Shown here: piece after piece, positions 54,684-62,780 of the stretch
Layout of the letters: every line of letters begins with the position of its first letter
Position numbering within the stretch: position 1 is the first letter of the stretch
Source of the DNA: Akkermansia muciniphila
GTDB taxonomy: Bacteria > Verrucomicrobiota > Verrucomicrobiia > Verrucomicrobiales > Akkermansiaceae
DNA length: 64,000 bases
Assembly (NCBI GenBank): GCA_945888515.1
Contig: CAMDAD010000008.1
Location: 62,001-126,000, forward strand
Reading direction: 5' to 3'
Notes under the pieces: generated by a model
The model's database searches: none
What the model was told of the DNA's origin: nothing
Seen by the model: only the letters and a program-made list of their open reading frames with translations
Program-made: the position numbers and the translations under genes

Positions 54684-56474
54684 ATGTGGTTTTGGCGATC
54701 AGTTGCGATAGGGTTTTGTGTGCTCACTTCTTTGGCTGTGGCGCGGCCTTCGGATCATCCGCACCCGCGTTTGTTGTTTCCCGCCTCGATGGAGGTCGAG
54801 ATCAAGCAGCGCATCGCGAACGACCCCTTGGCGGCGGAGTTGCAAAAAAATATTCTGCAGCGGGCCGATGCCGTATTGCGTCAGCGGACCTGTCGCTTTG
54901 AAAAGTCCGATGGCAGGCGTCTGCTGCCCGAGTCGCGTGATGCCTTGCATCGCATCATTCATTGCGCTTGGGCCTGGCGCATGACGGGAGAGCAGAAATA
55001 CAAACAACGCGCTTTGGCGGAAATGGATGCCGCCAGTGCGATGCCGAGCTGGAATCCGGATCACTTTCTCGATACTGCGGAGATGGCCACGGCCATGGCG
55101 ATCGGTTACGACTGGCTCTATCCGAGTCTGACTCCCGAACAGCGCAAGAAGTATGCGGATGCCCTTGATGAAAAAGGCTTGCTCGCACTGGAGAATCACA
55201 AACACAAGTGGTGGAAATCGCCGACCAACAACTGGTCGCAGGTCTGCGGCACCGGCATGGAATTCGCAGCGATTGTTCTTGATGAAGTGCAGCCGCAGCG
55301 CTGTGCCGAGGTGCTGGCGGAGAGTCATCAGTTGGTGGAGGATTGCGTGCGATTTTATCAACCGGATGGCGCCTATCCCGAAGGACCCGGTTACTGGCAC
55401 TATGGGAGCAATTATCAAGTGATGCACTTCGCCGCCCAGCAAGTGATCTCAGGCAAAAAACCGGTGGCTGACATTTGGAAACAAACGGCGGAATTCATGA
55501 TTCATCAGTCCGGACCCACGGGACTGTCATTCAATTATGCGGATAGTGGCACCCGTGGATTTTATCTCACCGCAGCGCAGACATGGATCGCCGCGCAATT
55601 TCCCCAGAGCGCCTTGCCCCGCTGGACGCGCGATGCCTTGGGAACACAGTTGAAACTCTCGCAGGCGGGCTCTTCTCCCGGGGAAGCACGCTTTCATCCA
55701 CTGCATTTGCTGTGGCTGCCTCCGCATTCGGAGAAAGCACCGGCGTTTTCTCTCACAGCTCGTTTTGGTGGCGAGCAGGAAGTGGCTTTCGCCCGCACGG
55801 GATGGAATGCCGATGCCTCATGGCTCGCCATCAAGGGCGGCACGGGAGCCGCCAGCCACGGGCATCTCGATGCTGGATCTTTTGTCTATGAAGCCGGTGG
55901 CGTGCGATGGTTCTACGACCTTGGATCGGACAATTACAACATGCCCGGCTATTTTGGTAAACAGCGCTGGGAGTATTTCCGCTTGAACAATCGTTCGCAC
56001 AATACTCTGGTGATCGCCGATGTCTTACAGGAGGCGCCCATGCCGGGGTGTCCGGTGACACCGTGGCAGGAAGAATTGGATCAAGTCGTAGGATGTGAGA
56101 TTGATCTGACTCGCGCCTATGTCAAGCAGTGTGCGCGCGCCAAGCGGATGGTATTTTTTAATCGTGCGAATGGCGGCGCGACCTTGGAAGATCGAATCGA
56201 AAAGCCAACAGGCGATGTGCGCTGGGCGGTCGTGACCGATGCTCGACTTACGATTCAGGGAAGAACGGTGAAATTGCAAAAAAACGGCAAAACGCTTATC
56301 ATGCAGAGAAAAGATATTTCAGGAGGTGAGTGGCAGGAGTTTTCTCTTCAGCCGCCCACAGCGCAGGAAAATACCAACAAGGGTTTTCGTATGATCGGCT
56401 TCCGCGTGTCACCGAGTGATCAGGTCAAGGTTCGTGTGGGTTGGGAACTTGGCACTAACGAAAAAGAACAATGA
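54684..56474 (+). CDS. Secreted heparinase II/III-family polysaccharide lyase-like protein
   Basis: The 596-residue protein starts with a signal peptide (MWFWRSVAIGFCVLTSLAVA). An (alpha/alpha) toroid follows (about 60-330; AIGYDWLYPSLTPEQRKKYA, NNWSQVCGTGMEFAAIVL, YPEGPGYWHYGSNYQ). A beta-sandwich region comes next with ASHGHLDAGSFVYEAGGVRW, the heparinase II/III motif with its catalytic-site His. Relatives are alginate lyases and heparin/heparan lyases, so it probably cleaves uronic-acid polysaccharides outside the cytoplasm. Substrate is unknown. The gene follows the ABC exporter by 48 bases and overlaps the DUF2007 start by four bases. Confidence 0.82.
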   Translation: MWFWRSVAIGFCVLTSLAVARPSDHPHPRLLFPASMEVEIKQRIANDPLAAELQKNILQRADAVLRQRTCRFEKSDGRRLLPESRDALHRIIHCAWAWRMTGEQKYKQRALAEMDAASAMPSWNPDHFLDTAEMATAMAIGYDWLYPSLTPEQRKKYADALDEKGLLALENHKHKWWKSPTNNWSQVCGTGMEFAAIVLDEVQPQRCAEVLAESHQLVEDCVRFYQPDGAYPEGPGYWHYGSNYQVMHFAAQQVISGKKPVADIWKQTAEFMIHQSGPTGLSFNYADSGTRGFYLTAAQTWIAAQFPQSALPRWTRDALGTQLKLSQAGSSPGEARFHPLHLLWLPPHSEKAPAFSLTARFGGEQEVAFARTGWNADASWLAIKGGTGAASHGHLDAGSFVYEAGGVRWFYDLGSDNYNMPGYFGKQRWEYFRLNNRSHNTLVIADVLQEAPMPGCPVTPWQEELDQVVGCEIDLTRAYVKQCARAKRMVFFNRANGGATLEDRIEKPTGDVRWAVVTDARLTIQGRTVKLQKNGKTLIMQRKDISGGEWQEFSLQPPTAQENTNKGFRMIGFRVSPSDQVKVRVGWELGTNEKEQ

Positions 56475-56794
56475 GAGAAATTTTCGGCAGTCGCGATGGG
56501 TCGATGGTGGGTCACTACCAATCGATTTTGCAGCAAGCGGGCATTCCTTCTTTCATCCGCAACGAGCATGCGGCTGCCTTGAGCGAGCTTCAGGGTCCGG
56601 CATTTTATCCGGTGCTGTGCGTAGATGACGAGAATTATGAAATCGCCATGGAGCTGCTGCAACCCTACTACCAACACTCGCAGCAAGCGGCGGAGGCGGA
56701 GGAATGGGTCTGTCCGCAGTGTGGCGAGACCGTGCCCGGCACGTTTGACATATGTTGGAGCTGTCAGTATGCGAAGGAAGCGACGCCTCCGTGA
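56471..56794 (+). CDS. DUF2007 protein with C-terminal zinc ribbon
   Basis: The protein has 107 residues. The first 75 match DUF2007 (putative signal-transducing fold; IREIF-like MREIFGSRDGSMVGHYQSIL, then AGIPSFIRNEHAAAL). The end has CPQCGETVPGTFDICWSCQY, a CxxC-CxxC zinc ribbon. It is cytoplasmic. The role is unknown; DUF2007 is thought to bind regulatory partners. Its ATG overlaps the heparinase-like stop by four bases, so the two are co-translated, which is an unusual partner for this domain. Confidence 0.85.
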   Translation: MREIFGSRDGSMVGHYQSILQQAGIPSFIRNEHAAALSELQGPAFYPVLCVDDENYEIAMELLQPYYQHSQQAAEAEEWVCPQCGETVPGTFDICWSCQYAKEATPP

Positions 56795-56806
56795 GTGGAA
56801 CTTTTG

Positions 56807-57766
56807 TTACACGGCCTTCTTCGCCTTTTGCCGCGCATTCCACAGGAACGCCAATCCGGCCAGAATCATGAAGAGAGAGTAAAACTGCCCTTTCGTGAGA
56901 GCGGCTATCATCGCGGAATCAGGTTCACGGTATTGTTCCACCACGGTGCGAAAGATCCCGTAGAGAATAAAAAAGATGCCGGTGATCATGCCATGCGGGG
57001 CCTTGGGGTAGCGGAAGCGCAGGAACCACATCAGTGCAAACAGCACCACTCCTTCAAGCAGGCCTTCATACAACTGCGAGGGATGTCGCGCGGTGAGATA
57101 CTCGGCAGCGATTTGTTTGACCTCGGGCGAGAGGCGCACGGCTTCGGTAAGCCCGTGCGGGGTGGTCACCATCTCGGCAAACTCCGGGGCGCGGTCCGCG
57201 CAATCGAGGATGATGTTTTCCTGCACGGTATAACTTTCGGTGGTGAGTGCCTGCGGGAATTTTACGCCCCACGCTAGGTTCGGCGCGACGCGGCCGTAGA
57301 GCTCGCCATTGATGAAATTCGCGAGTCGTCCGAACAACAGCCCCAGCGGCGCGACGATGCAGATGCCATCGCCGATGCCAGTCCACGAGAGCTTGTGCTT
57401 GCGGGCGTAAAAGTAGGTAAAGATGGCAACTCCAAGAAATCCGCCGTGGCTGGCCATACCGCCATCCCACACGCGCAGGACAGAGAGTGGGTCCTCGCGC
57501 AAAAAGCTCATGCCTTCGGCAGGCAGCATGTAAAACAACACATAGCCGAGCCTGCCGCCGATGAAGACGCCGATCATCGCCAGTAGCGCGATGAAGTCGC
57601 CGATGTTTTTTTCCGCGATGACCCAGAGCTTGCGACGCGAAAGGTAGCACAGCAGATAGTAGGCGACGACGAATGCTAACAGATAGGAGAAGCCATACCA
57701 ACGCAGCTTGATGCCACGCCAGATATCGATGATGACAGGATCCCAGTCGTGGACGTAAGCAAGCAC
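56807..57766 (-). CDS. lgt: Prolipoprotein diacylglyceryl transferase
   Basis: The inner-membrane enzyme has 319 residues and about seven helices. GGMASHGGFLG carries the key His, GRLANFINGELYGR the Arg, Asn and Glu residues, and RHPSQLYEGLLEG the conserved C-terminal signature. It adds diacylglycerol to the lipobox cysteine of lipoproteins, such as the one at 24774. It is convergent with the DUF2007 gene and separated from dnaB by 67 bases. The frame at 57066-57779 is a shadow. Confidence 0.95.
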   Translation of the reverse strand: MLAYVHDWDPVIIDIWRGIKLRWYGFSYLLAFVVAYYLLCYLSRRKLWVIAEKNIGDFIALLAMIGVFIGGRLGYVLFYMLPAEGMSFLREDPLSVLRVWDGGMASHGGFLGVAIFTYFYARKHKLSWTGIGDGICIVAPLGLLFGRLANFINGELYGRVAPNLAWGVKFPQALTTESYTVQENIILDCADRAPEFAEMVTTPHGLTEAVRLSPEVKQIAAEYLTARHPSQLYEGLLEGVVLFALMWFLRFRYPKAPHGMITGIFFILYGIFRTVVEQYREPDSAMIAALTKGQFYSLFMILAGLAFLWNARQKAKKAV

Positions 57767-57833
57767 GAGATAAAGACACTACAAACCTTCATCGAGGTCA
57801 AGCAAGTGTCACATGCAGATGCTGATTTTGTCA

Positions 57834-59273
57834 TCAACCCTGAGGCTCTTCCGCAGGTGGACCGGTTTCGAAACGCATCAGCGGCGCGATGAAAGTCAGC
57901 GGCACTTGTCCTGTTTCACCGTTCCGGTTTTTTGCCAATTGAAGAAAAGCACGTCCCTCCTCCTCCTTGCGCTCGTCTTCATTGTCGGCATAGTATGCAC
58001 TACGATAGAGCAAACCCACCATGTCGGCATCTTGCTCGATCGATCCGGATTCACGGAGGTCGGACATCCGTGGGGTGCCTCCGGTACGTCCTTCCGGGCC
58101 ACGGTTGAGCTGCGCTAGAACGATTACGGGAATGCCCAGTTCTTTGGCTAAGGCCTTGAGGCCAGAGGAAATTTCGGCAATTTCGCGCTCGCGCGCGTTC
58201 GACGCCTGTTTGCTGAGAGAGCGCATGAGTTGCAAGTAATCGACAGCGATCAACTGGATGTCTTCATCGCGTTTTTTACGTCGAGCCTTAGCCCTCAAGT
58301 CGTTGATGGTGATGCTGGGAGTGTCATCGATAAATAATTTAGCGTTCGCGATCTCTTCCGATGCGCGCTTGATGCTGACTAGGTCCCTTTTTTGTGGCAA
58401 CAGCCCCTTGCTCAGATCTGAGAGTTTGTAGCGGGCACGAGAAAAAACCAAACGCTGGACGATCTGAAAGGTGGTCATCTCGCAGGAAAACACCATCGCG
58501 GGCTTGCTTTGATCGATACAGATATGCTCCACGATGTTCATCATGAAAGAGGTTTTTCCCATCGAAGGGCGGGCGGCGATGATGAACATCTCCCCCGGCT
58601 TGAGTCCTCCACACATGCGGTCCAGAACTTCGTAGCCTGTCATGAAGCCCTGAGATTTTTTCTCCTGACTGCATAAAGCCGCGAAAGATTCCATCACTTC
58701 CTTTACCGCGGTATGAATGGTGACTGCGCGATTGACCTCGGAATTTTCGCGAATCGCGAGGACCGCCGTTTCGACGCTATCGAGTAATTGCGGAACGTCC
58801 TCGGGATTATCAAAAGCATGGGCGATCGCCTCGTTACAGGAGTTGATGATCGAGCGCAGGGTGAATTTGTCTTTGACGAAATTCAGGTGAGAGATGAAAT
58901 GCCCCGAATTGGGCGCATAGGAATACAACTCGGTGAGTGCTGCAGGTCCCCCCACGCTTTCGAGTAGTCCTTTGTCGATGAGTTTCTGCACTAATGACAC
59001 CAACTCGACCGCGATGCCTTTTTCGGAGCATTCCATCAGCAGTTCAAAAATAATGCCGTGCGCAGGCAGATAGAAGTGCTCTTTGGTGAGCTTTTCTTCG
59101 ACCGCCGTGCCGATGTGTTCGAGCGGGTTCTGCAGCATGGAACTAAGAATCGACTTCTCCGGTCCGAGGGCGTGTGGCATCGCGCGCATCACATCATCAA
59201 CTTTCGCCTCGTTTGCCTGCTGCAGCGCGAATTTACTCTTATCGGAGGTGCTTGATTGTTCGGCAGAGGTCAT
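57834..59273 (-). CDS. dnaB: Replicative DNA helicase DnaB
   Basis: The 479-residue helicase has the N-terminal domain (GPEKSILSSMLQNPLEHIG). The RecA-like motor carries Walker A ARPSMGKTSFMMNI near 240, then FSCEMTTFQIVQRL, IAVDYLQLMRS, VIVLAQLNRGPEGR and the RESGSIEQDADMV arginine-finger region. It unwinds DNA at the fork after loading at oriC. The gene stands alone before lgt on the same strand. Confidence 0.96.
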   Translation of the reverse strand: MTSAEQSSTSDKSKFALQQANEAKVDDVMRAMPHALGPEKSILSSMLQNPLEHIGTAVEEKLTKEHFYLPAHGIIFELLMECSEKGIAVELVSLVQKLIDKGLLESVGGPAALTELYSYAPNSGHFISHLNFVKDKFTLRSIINSCNEAIAHAFDNPEDVPQLLDSVETAVLAIRENSEVNRAVTIHTAVKEVMESFAALCSQEKKSQGFMTGYEVLDRMCGGLKPGEMFIIAARPSMGKTSFMMNIVEHICIDQSKPAMVFSCEMTTFQIVQRLVFSRARYKLSDLSKGLLPQKRDLVSIKRASEEIANAKLFIDDTPSITINDLRAKARRKKRDEDIQLIAVDYLQLMRSLSKQASNAREREIAEISSGLKALAKELGIPVIVLAQLNRGPEGRTGGTPRMSDLRESGSIEQDADMVGLLYRSAYYADNEDERKEEEGRAFLQLAKNRNGETGQVPLTFIAPLMRFETGPPAEEPQG

Positions 59274-59449
59274 GTGGTGCAGAGTGTGCCAAATGACCTA
59301 CCCTTTCGTCAATCCTGCCGAGAGGGTAGGGGGCATTTTGTCGGCGATCCATCGCAGGGAAATGGACGCGCGGATGACGCGATGCGAAATTTTATCGAAA
59401 AAGACTTGTCCCCGCAGTAGCTTCCCACAATCTTGCATTTGCGCACGTC

Positions 59450-60142
59450 ATGATACCTACGATTTTTTCCTGTGAACACGCTACCTGTGCCGTGCCGGAT
59501 GCTTTTAAAGAAGTCCTGAGCGAGGATATGGAGCTCATTACCTCATCTGAAGGGTGGGATCTCGGTGCGCTCAATTTGGCGCAGGCCTTAGCCATGAAAT
59601 TCCGCACACCACTGATGCACTGTGGAATCAGCCGTCTCATCATCGACTGTCATCTTCAGGAATCAACTCCAGAGCGCTGGAGTGCGATTTCGATGAAGCT
59701 GACCGAGGCACAGCGCGAAAAATTACACGAGCGTCAAGTGGTGCCGCATTTGAGTGCTTTGCGACAGCGAATTTCCAGCGAATTGGAGCGTCACGCTTCG
59801 TTGCTACACGTGTCGGTGCATACCTTCGATCCGCTTCGCCATCCTGACCTGCACGTCAGTCTGCTCTACAGCGAGGGGCGCGTGGGTGAGTCATCTTTGG
59901 CTCTTCATTGGCTGCAAGCGATGCAAGAACGACTACCCACACTGACCATTAGGGGTAATCAAACATTTTATCCAGAACAGACCAAGACGATTCTCGACAC
60001 ACTGCGAAAGGAACGATCCTCCGCTCAGTATCAGGGCATCGAATTACAGGTAAGCAATCAGATCTTTCTTGAGGCCCAGCCCATGCGCTGGGATGCGTTC
60101 AAGAATGGCTTGATCGAATCCCTGCGCACCGTCATCGAATGA
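59450..60142 (+). CDS. N-formylglutamate amidohydrolase-like protein
   Basis: This protein of 230 residues opens with MIPTIFSCEHATCAVPDAF, the CEH motif (Glu9, His10) of the FGase family. SRLIIDCHLQ follows in place of the usual RLxxDxNR, then a helix. LHVSVHTFDP ends the core, matching the family HSFTP motif with one change. The family hydrolyses N-formyl or N-acyl amino acids as zinc enzymes. The altered motifs suggest a divergent subgroup with a different substrate. It is convergent with the TIGR01777 gene and has no operon partners. Confidence 0.65.
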   Translation: MIPTIFSCEHATCAVPDAFKEVLSEDMELITSSEGWDLGALNLAQALAMKFRTPLMHCGISRLIIDCHLQESTPERWSAISMKLTEAQREKLHERQVVPHLSALRQRISSELERHASLLHVSVHTFDPLRHPDLHVSLLYSEGRVGESSLALHWLQAMQERLPTLTIRGNQTFYPEQTKTILDTLRKERSSAQYQGIELQVSNQIFLEAQPMRWDAFKNGLIESLRTVIE

Positions 60143-60146
60143 TGTC

Positions 60147-61142
60147 TTAGGTCGCCGTCGCCCACACGCGGGCACCCATGGCGCGACGTTCTTTGGTGGC
60201 AAAAAATCCGTCCAATCCCGGCCGAGCCAGTAAATCCGCTATCATCGAGTTTGCAACCCTATGGCGCCAACGAAAACCTTCCTCCTCAAGTCTCAATGGG
60301 CGCACCCATCGACTTTTAAGAACCAGTTCGGCCTCTGTGCGTAGCATCCATGCGCCCAGTTTCACGAGTGGTGCCGGTGCGGGTAGTCCAAGCGGCATGG
60401 CTAATTCCTCACGCAGCGATTGCTGCAGATGTTGGTTTGTGCAGGCCTCGGGAGCGGTGATATTGAATACCCCATCAAGTAGCGGATTTCCGACGAGAAA
60501 ATCCAGCGCGGCAAGCCAATCCTCCATATGAATCCAACTGACTCTCTGACGCCCGGTGCCCTGTGATCCACCCAAACCCCACCGAGTGAGGTTGGTTAAC
60601 ACATGGAAGGCCGACCGAGCTTCGTTCGCCATAACGATGCCTGTGCGCAAGGCAATTTTGCGCGTTGCAGCAGGCGTTTGTTCGCGGAAAAATGTCTCTT
60701 CCCAAGCGCGCGCTACGCCCACCGAAAATCCATCGCCCATTTCGCCACGCCATTCATCTTGTGGTCCATCCTCGGCATGCCGATACCACGTTGCCGTGCT
60801 CGCATTCATCCAAACAGCGGGAGCTTTCTGACATTGTCGGATAGCACGCGCGATGGCACGAGTGCTATCGATGCGCGAGTCGAAAATCTCCTTGCGGTTC
60901 TGCTGATTGTAGCGGCAATCGACCGAACGACCGCTGAGATTGATCACCACGGCGGCTCCCTCAAGCGCGAGCTCCCAAGGGCCACTGTTTTTTCCGTCCC
61001 AGGGCAAAAACATGCCATCGCCGCTCCATCCTTCTCGGTGGCGGGCGATCGCCACGATTTCATATCCTTTGCGTGCCCAGTGGCGGCAAAGATAACGACC
61101 TAAAAATCCACTGGCTCCAAAAATAACTGCGATTGGTTTCAT
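60147..61142 (-). CDS. TIGR01777-family NAD(P)-dependent epimerase
   Basis: The 331-residue protein begins MKPIAVIFGASGFLGRYLC with the dinucleotide-binding GASGFLG. It has VVINLSGRSVDCRYN and the ASTATWYRH active-site stretch. RQRVSWIHMEDWLAALDFL and the C-terminal DUF1731 domain (PLVKLGAWMLRTEAELVL) follow. This matches the TIGR01777 (YfcH/SulA-like) epimerases, often found in light- or stress-induced gene sets. It is the last gene of the four-gene minus operon, starting 4 bases after the DCC gene. ATG 61142 is chosen because the fold begins there. Confidence 0.9.
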   Translation of the reverse strand: MKPIAVIFGASGFLGRYLCRHWARKGYEIVAIARHREGWSGDGMFLPWDGKNSGPWELALEGAAVVINLSGRSVDCRYNQQNRKEIFDSRIDSTRAIARAIRQCQKAPAVWMNASTATWYRHAEDGPQDEWRGEMGDGFSVGVARAWEETFFREQTPAATRKIALRTGIVMANEARSAFHVLTNLTRWGLGGSQGTGRQRVSWIHMEDWLAALDFLVGNPLLDGVFNITAPEACTNQHLQQSLREELAMPLGLPAPAPLVKLGAWMLRTEAELVLKSRWVRPLRLEEEGFRWRHRVANSMIADLLARPGLDGFFATKERRAMGARVWATAT

Positions 61143-61146
61143 ACGA

Positions 61147-61647
61147 TTAGTGTGTGGTGATTGTGTTTTGTTTTGCTTGAGTGAGATAAGGGAGTGCAGG
61201 CGGTTTGATGCGTGGCAACTGACAGCTGCCATCAATACAAGTTTCATCTTGTAGCTGGGCAACGGCACTCCAGAGTTGCCCTTCGCTTTTCAGCCCCATC
61301 AGTTGGGAAATTTGATGGCGACGATTAGACAACGCGTGCACCAAGCGTTTCACCATCGGCTGCCACTGCGGCGTAGCGAGGCGGAATGACCAAGCACGAT
61401 ATTCGAATGTGGTCCACAAGCAAACGATCCACGCCGCACTGCCCTGCCACCAACGGCCATCGTCGGCGAGGACGATGATTTCCTGATCGGCATGGAGTTG
61501 GCGAATGTTAGGCATACGCTCCTCGGCTTGCTTGCTGCTGTAGCCGATGAACTCTACGCGCACGGATTTTTTCTGCCTCTCCAGCCACAGCCGGAAAGTC
61601 GTGCACAGCCCACAGTGCGGATCGTAAAATATCGATAGAGTGTTCAT
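61147..61647 (-). CDS. DCC-family (DUF393) thiol-disulfide-like protein
   Basis: The 166-residue protein carries FYDPHCGLCTTFRLWLER, the D-x-x-C-x-x-C motif that defines the DCC family, in a thioredoxin-like fold. It is predicted to be a thiol oxidoreductase in the cytoplasm. Near the C-terminus CIDGSC could be a second redox pair, which is not typical for the family. It lies between a small membrane protein and the TIGR01777 epimerase with spacings of 19 and 4 bases. Confidence 0.82.
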   Translation of the reverse strand: MNTLSIFYDPHCGLCTTFRLWLERQKKSVRVEFIGYSSKQAEERMPNIRQLHADQEIIVLADDGRWWQGSAAWIVCLWTTFEYRAWSFRLATPQWQPMVKRLVHALSNRRHQISQLMGLKSEGQLWSAVAQLQDETCIDGSCQLPRIKPPALPYLTQAKQNTITTH

Positions 61648-61666
61648 GGTCGTTAGAGGACGAAGA

Positions 61667-62071
61667 TTAGTGGGCGATGGTTCCAGTGGGCTCGACAGGT
61701 GGTCCCATTTTTTCCCAGGTCGCACGCTTTCTCGTGCGAGTAAGGATGTAGAGATTGAAAAAGTGCATCACGCCGAGAATGAGCATCACTACCCCAAGCT
61801 TGCCGCTGCACGCTTCAAAGATGCCCTTGGTGTTGGCGACCTCGAGATCGAGTTTCATGTAGAGGGCCACGAAGCCGATGTTAACGAGGTAAAAACCGAC
61901 AACCAGCAGATGATTGACACTGTCGGCGAGTTGCTCGTTGCCGTGAAAGCAGTCGACGAGAAAGATTCGCCCGCTCTTGTGCAGTGTCCGCGCGACCCAG
62001 ATGGTCAGCGGAATGGCGATTCCGAGATAGATTCCGTAAGCGATGACTGTTTGCGGGATGGTGTCGTTCAT
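61667..62071 (-). CDS. Small integral membrane protein
   Basis: The 134-residue protein has three membrane helices (about 8-25, 52-72 and 92-112), with short basic loops and a cytoplasmic tail of Arg and Lys. Conserved-looking features are a CFHGNEQLADSVNHLLVVGF helix start and GVMHFFNLYILT. I do not recognise the family by name. A GGAAAG Shine-Dalgarno sequence precedes the ATG at good spacing. It follows the regulator gene by 93 bases and precedes the DCC gene by 19, so it belongs to that operon. Confidence 0.7.
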   Translation of the reverse strand: MNDTIPQTVIAYGIYLGIAIPLTIWVARTLHKSGRIFLVDCFHGNEQLADSVNHLLVVGFYLVNIGFVALYMKLDLEVANTKGIFEACSGKLGVVMLILGVMHFFNLYILTRTRKRATWEKMGPPVEPTGTIAH

Positions 62072-62164
62072 GGTGTTCTTTCCTTTCGTTGTGTTTTCTG
62101 TTATTTCTGTTGTTTTCTTTTTTTCAGTAAAAAGTGAAAATTGGGATTAAAAAAAGGGATTGAG

Positions 62165-62716
62165 TTAGCCGAGAAGTTTGGCGGCGAGTTGCACGGCGAA
62201 ACCGTGCTTCATGCTGGAAACTTGATCGGCGACTTTCGAGGCAAAACTGACAAACTCTTCTAGTTGGCGCATTTGTTTGTGAAACGCCTTGGCCTCCGCA
62301 CTGTCCCAGCTGCGACTCTTTTCTACGCAATCGCGCAACACGCCGAGAGCCGGTTCGATTTCCCGACGCTTGCGCTCGCGGGCGACGGTGCGCGCAATTT
62401 CCCAAACATCCTTTTCTGCTTCAAAGTATTCTTTGCGTTCGCCGCGAATCACCACCGTTCGCACCAGACCCCATGCGATCAGTTCTTTGACATTCGAGTG
62501 AGCATTACCGCGACTGATTTCCAATACCTCCATCAGATCGTCGGTGGTCATGGGCTGATCAACGGTCATCAGGAGCGCGTGGATCTGCGCCATCGTGCGG
62601 TTGATCCCCCATTGCGAACCGAGTGCCCCCCACTGCGAAACAAACTCATCCCGCGCCGCTTTCAGGGCGGCTTTTTCTGCGTTGATTTGTTCTGCTTTGC
62701 TGCTCACGATTTTCAT
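62165..62716 (-). CDS. GbsR/MarR-family transcriptional regulator
   Basis: The protein of 183 residues has a winged helix (about 30-105) with QPMTTDDLMEVLEISRGNAH, a recognition-helix motif typical of GbsR-type MarR regulators. LIAWGLVRTVVIRGERKEYF forms the wing. The C-terminal half is helical and likely dimerises. The start is ATG 62716, supported by an inverted repeat overlapping that codon (62709-62730). It is the first gene of the operon and probably represses itself and the three genes behind it. A divergent protein gene starts 64 bases away. Confidence 0.88.
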   Translation of the reverse strand: MKIVSSKAEQINAEKAALKAARDEFVSQWGALGSQWGINRTMAQIHALLMTVDQPMTTDDLMEVLEISRGNAHSNVKELIAWGLVRTVVIRGERKEYFEAEKDVWEIARTVARERKRREIEPALGVLRDCVEKSRSWDSAEAKAFHKQMRQLEEFVSFASKVADQVSSMKHGFAVQLAAKLLG

Positions 62717-62730
62717 TATATTCTGAAAAT
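62709..62730 (-). promoter_or_regulatory. Putative autoregulatory operator
   Basis: ATTTTCA (62709-62715) and TGAAAAT (62724-62730) form perfect 7-base arms around an 8-base spacer that contains part of the ATG (62716-62714). The site spans the start codon of the GbsR/MarR regulator and lies 50 bases from the divergent start at 62781. Its size and A+T-rich dyad fit a MarR/GbsR-type operator. Confidence 0.6.
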
Positions 62731-62780
62731 TGCATAAATCAACGATTATTTTTGCTTTTTTTTGATCGGGTTGCCGCGGC

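Noticed and set aside
57066-57779. Arg-rich frame overlapping lgt
   Set aside because: Shadow of lgt in another frame, without any known motif.
59298-59329. 7-base inverted repeat before dnaB
   Set aside because: An 18-base loop and short arms; could occur by chance.
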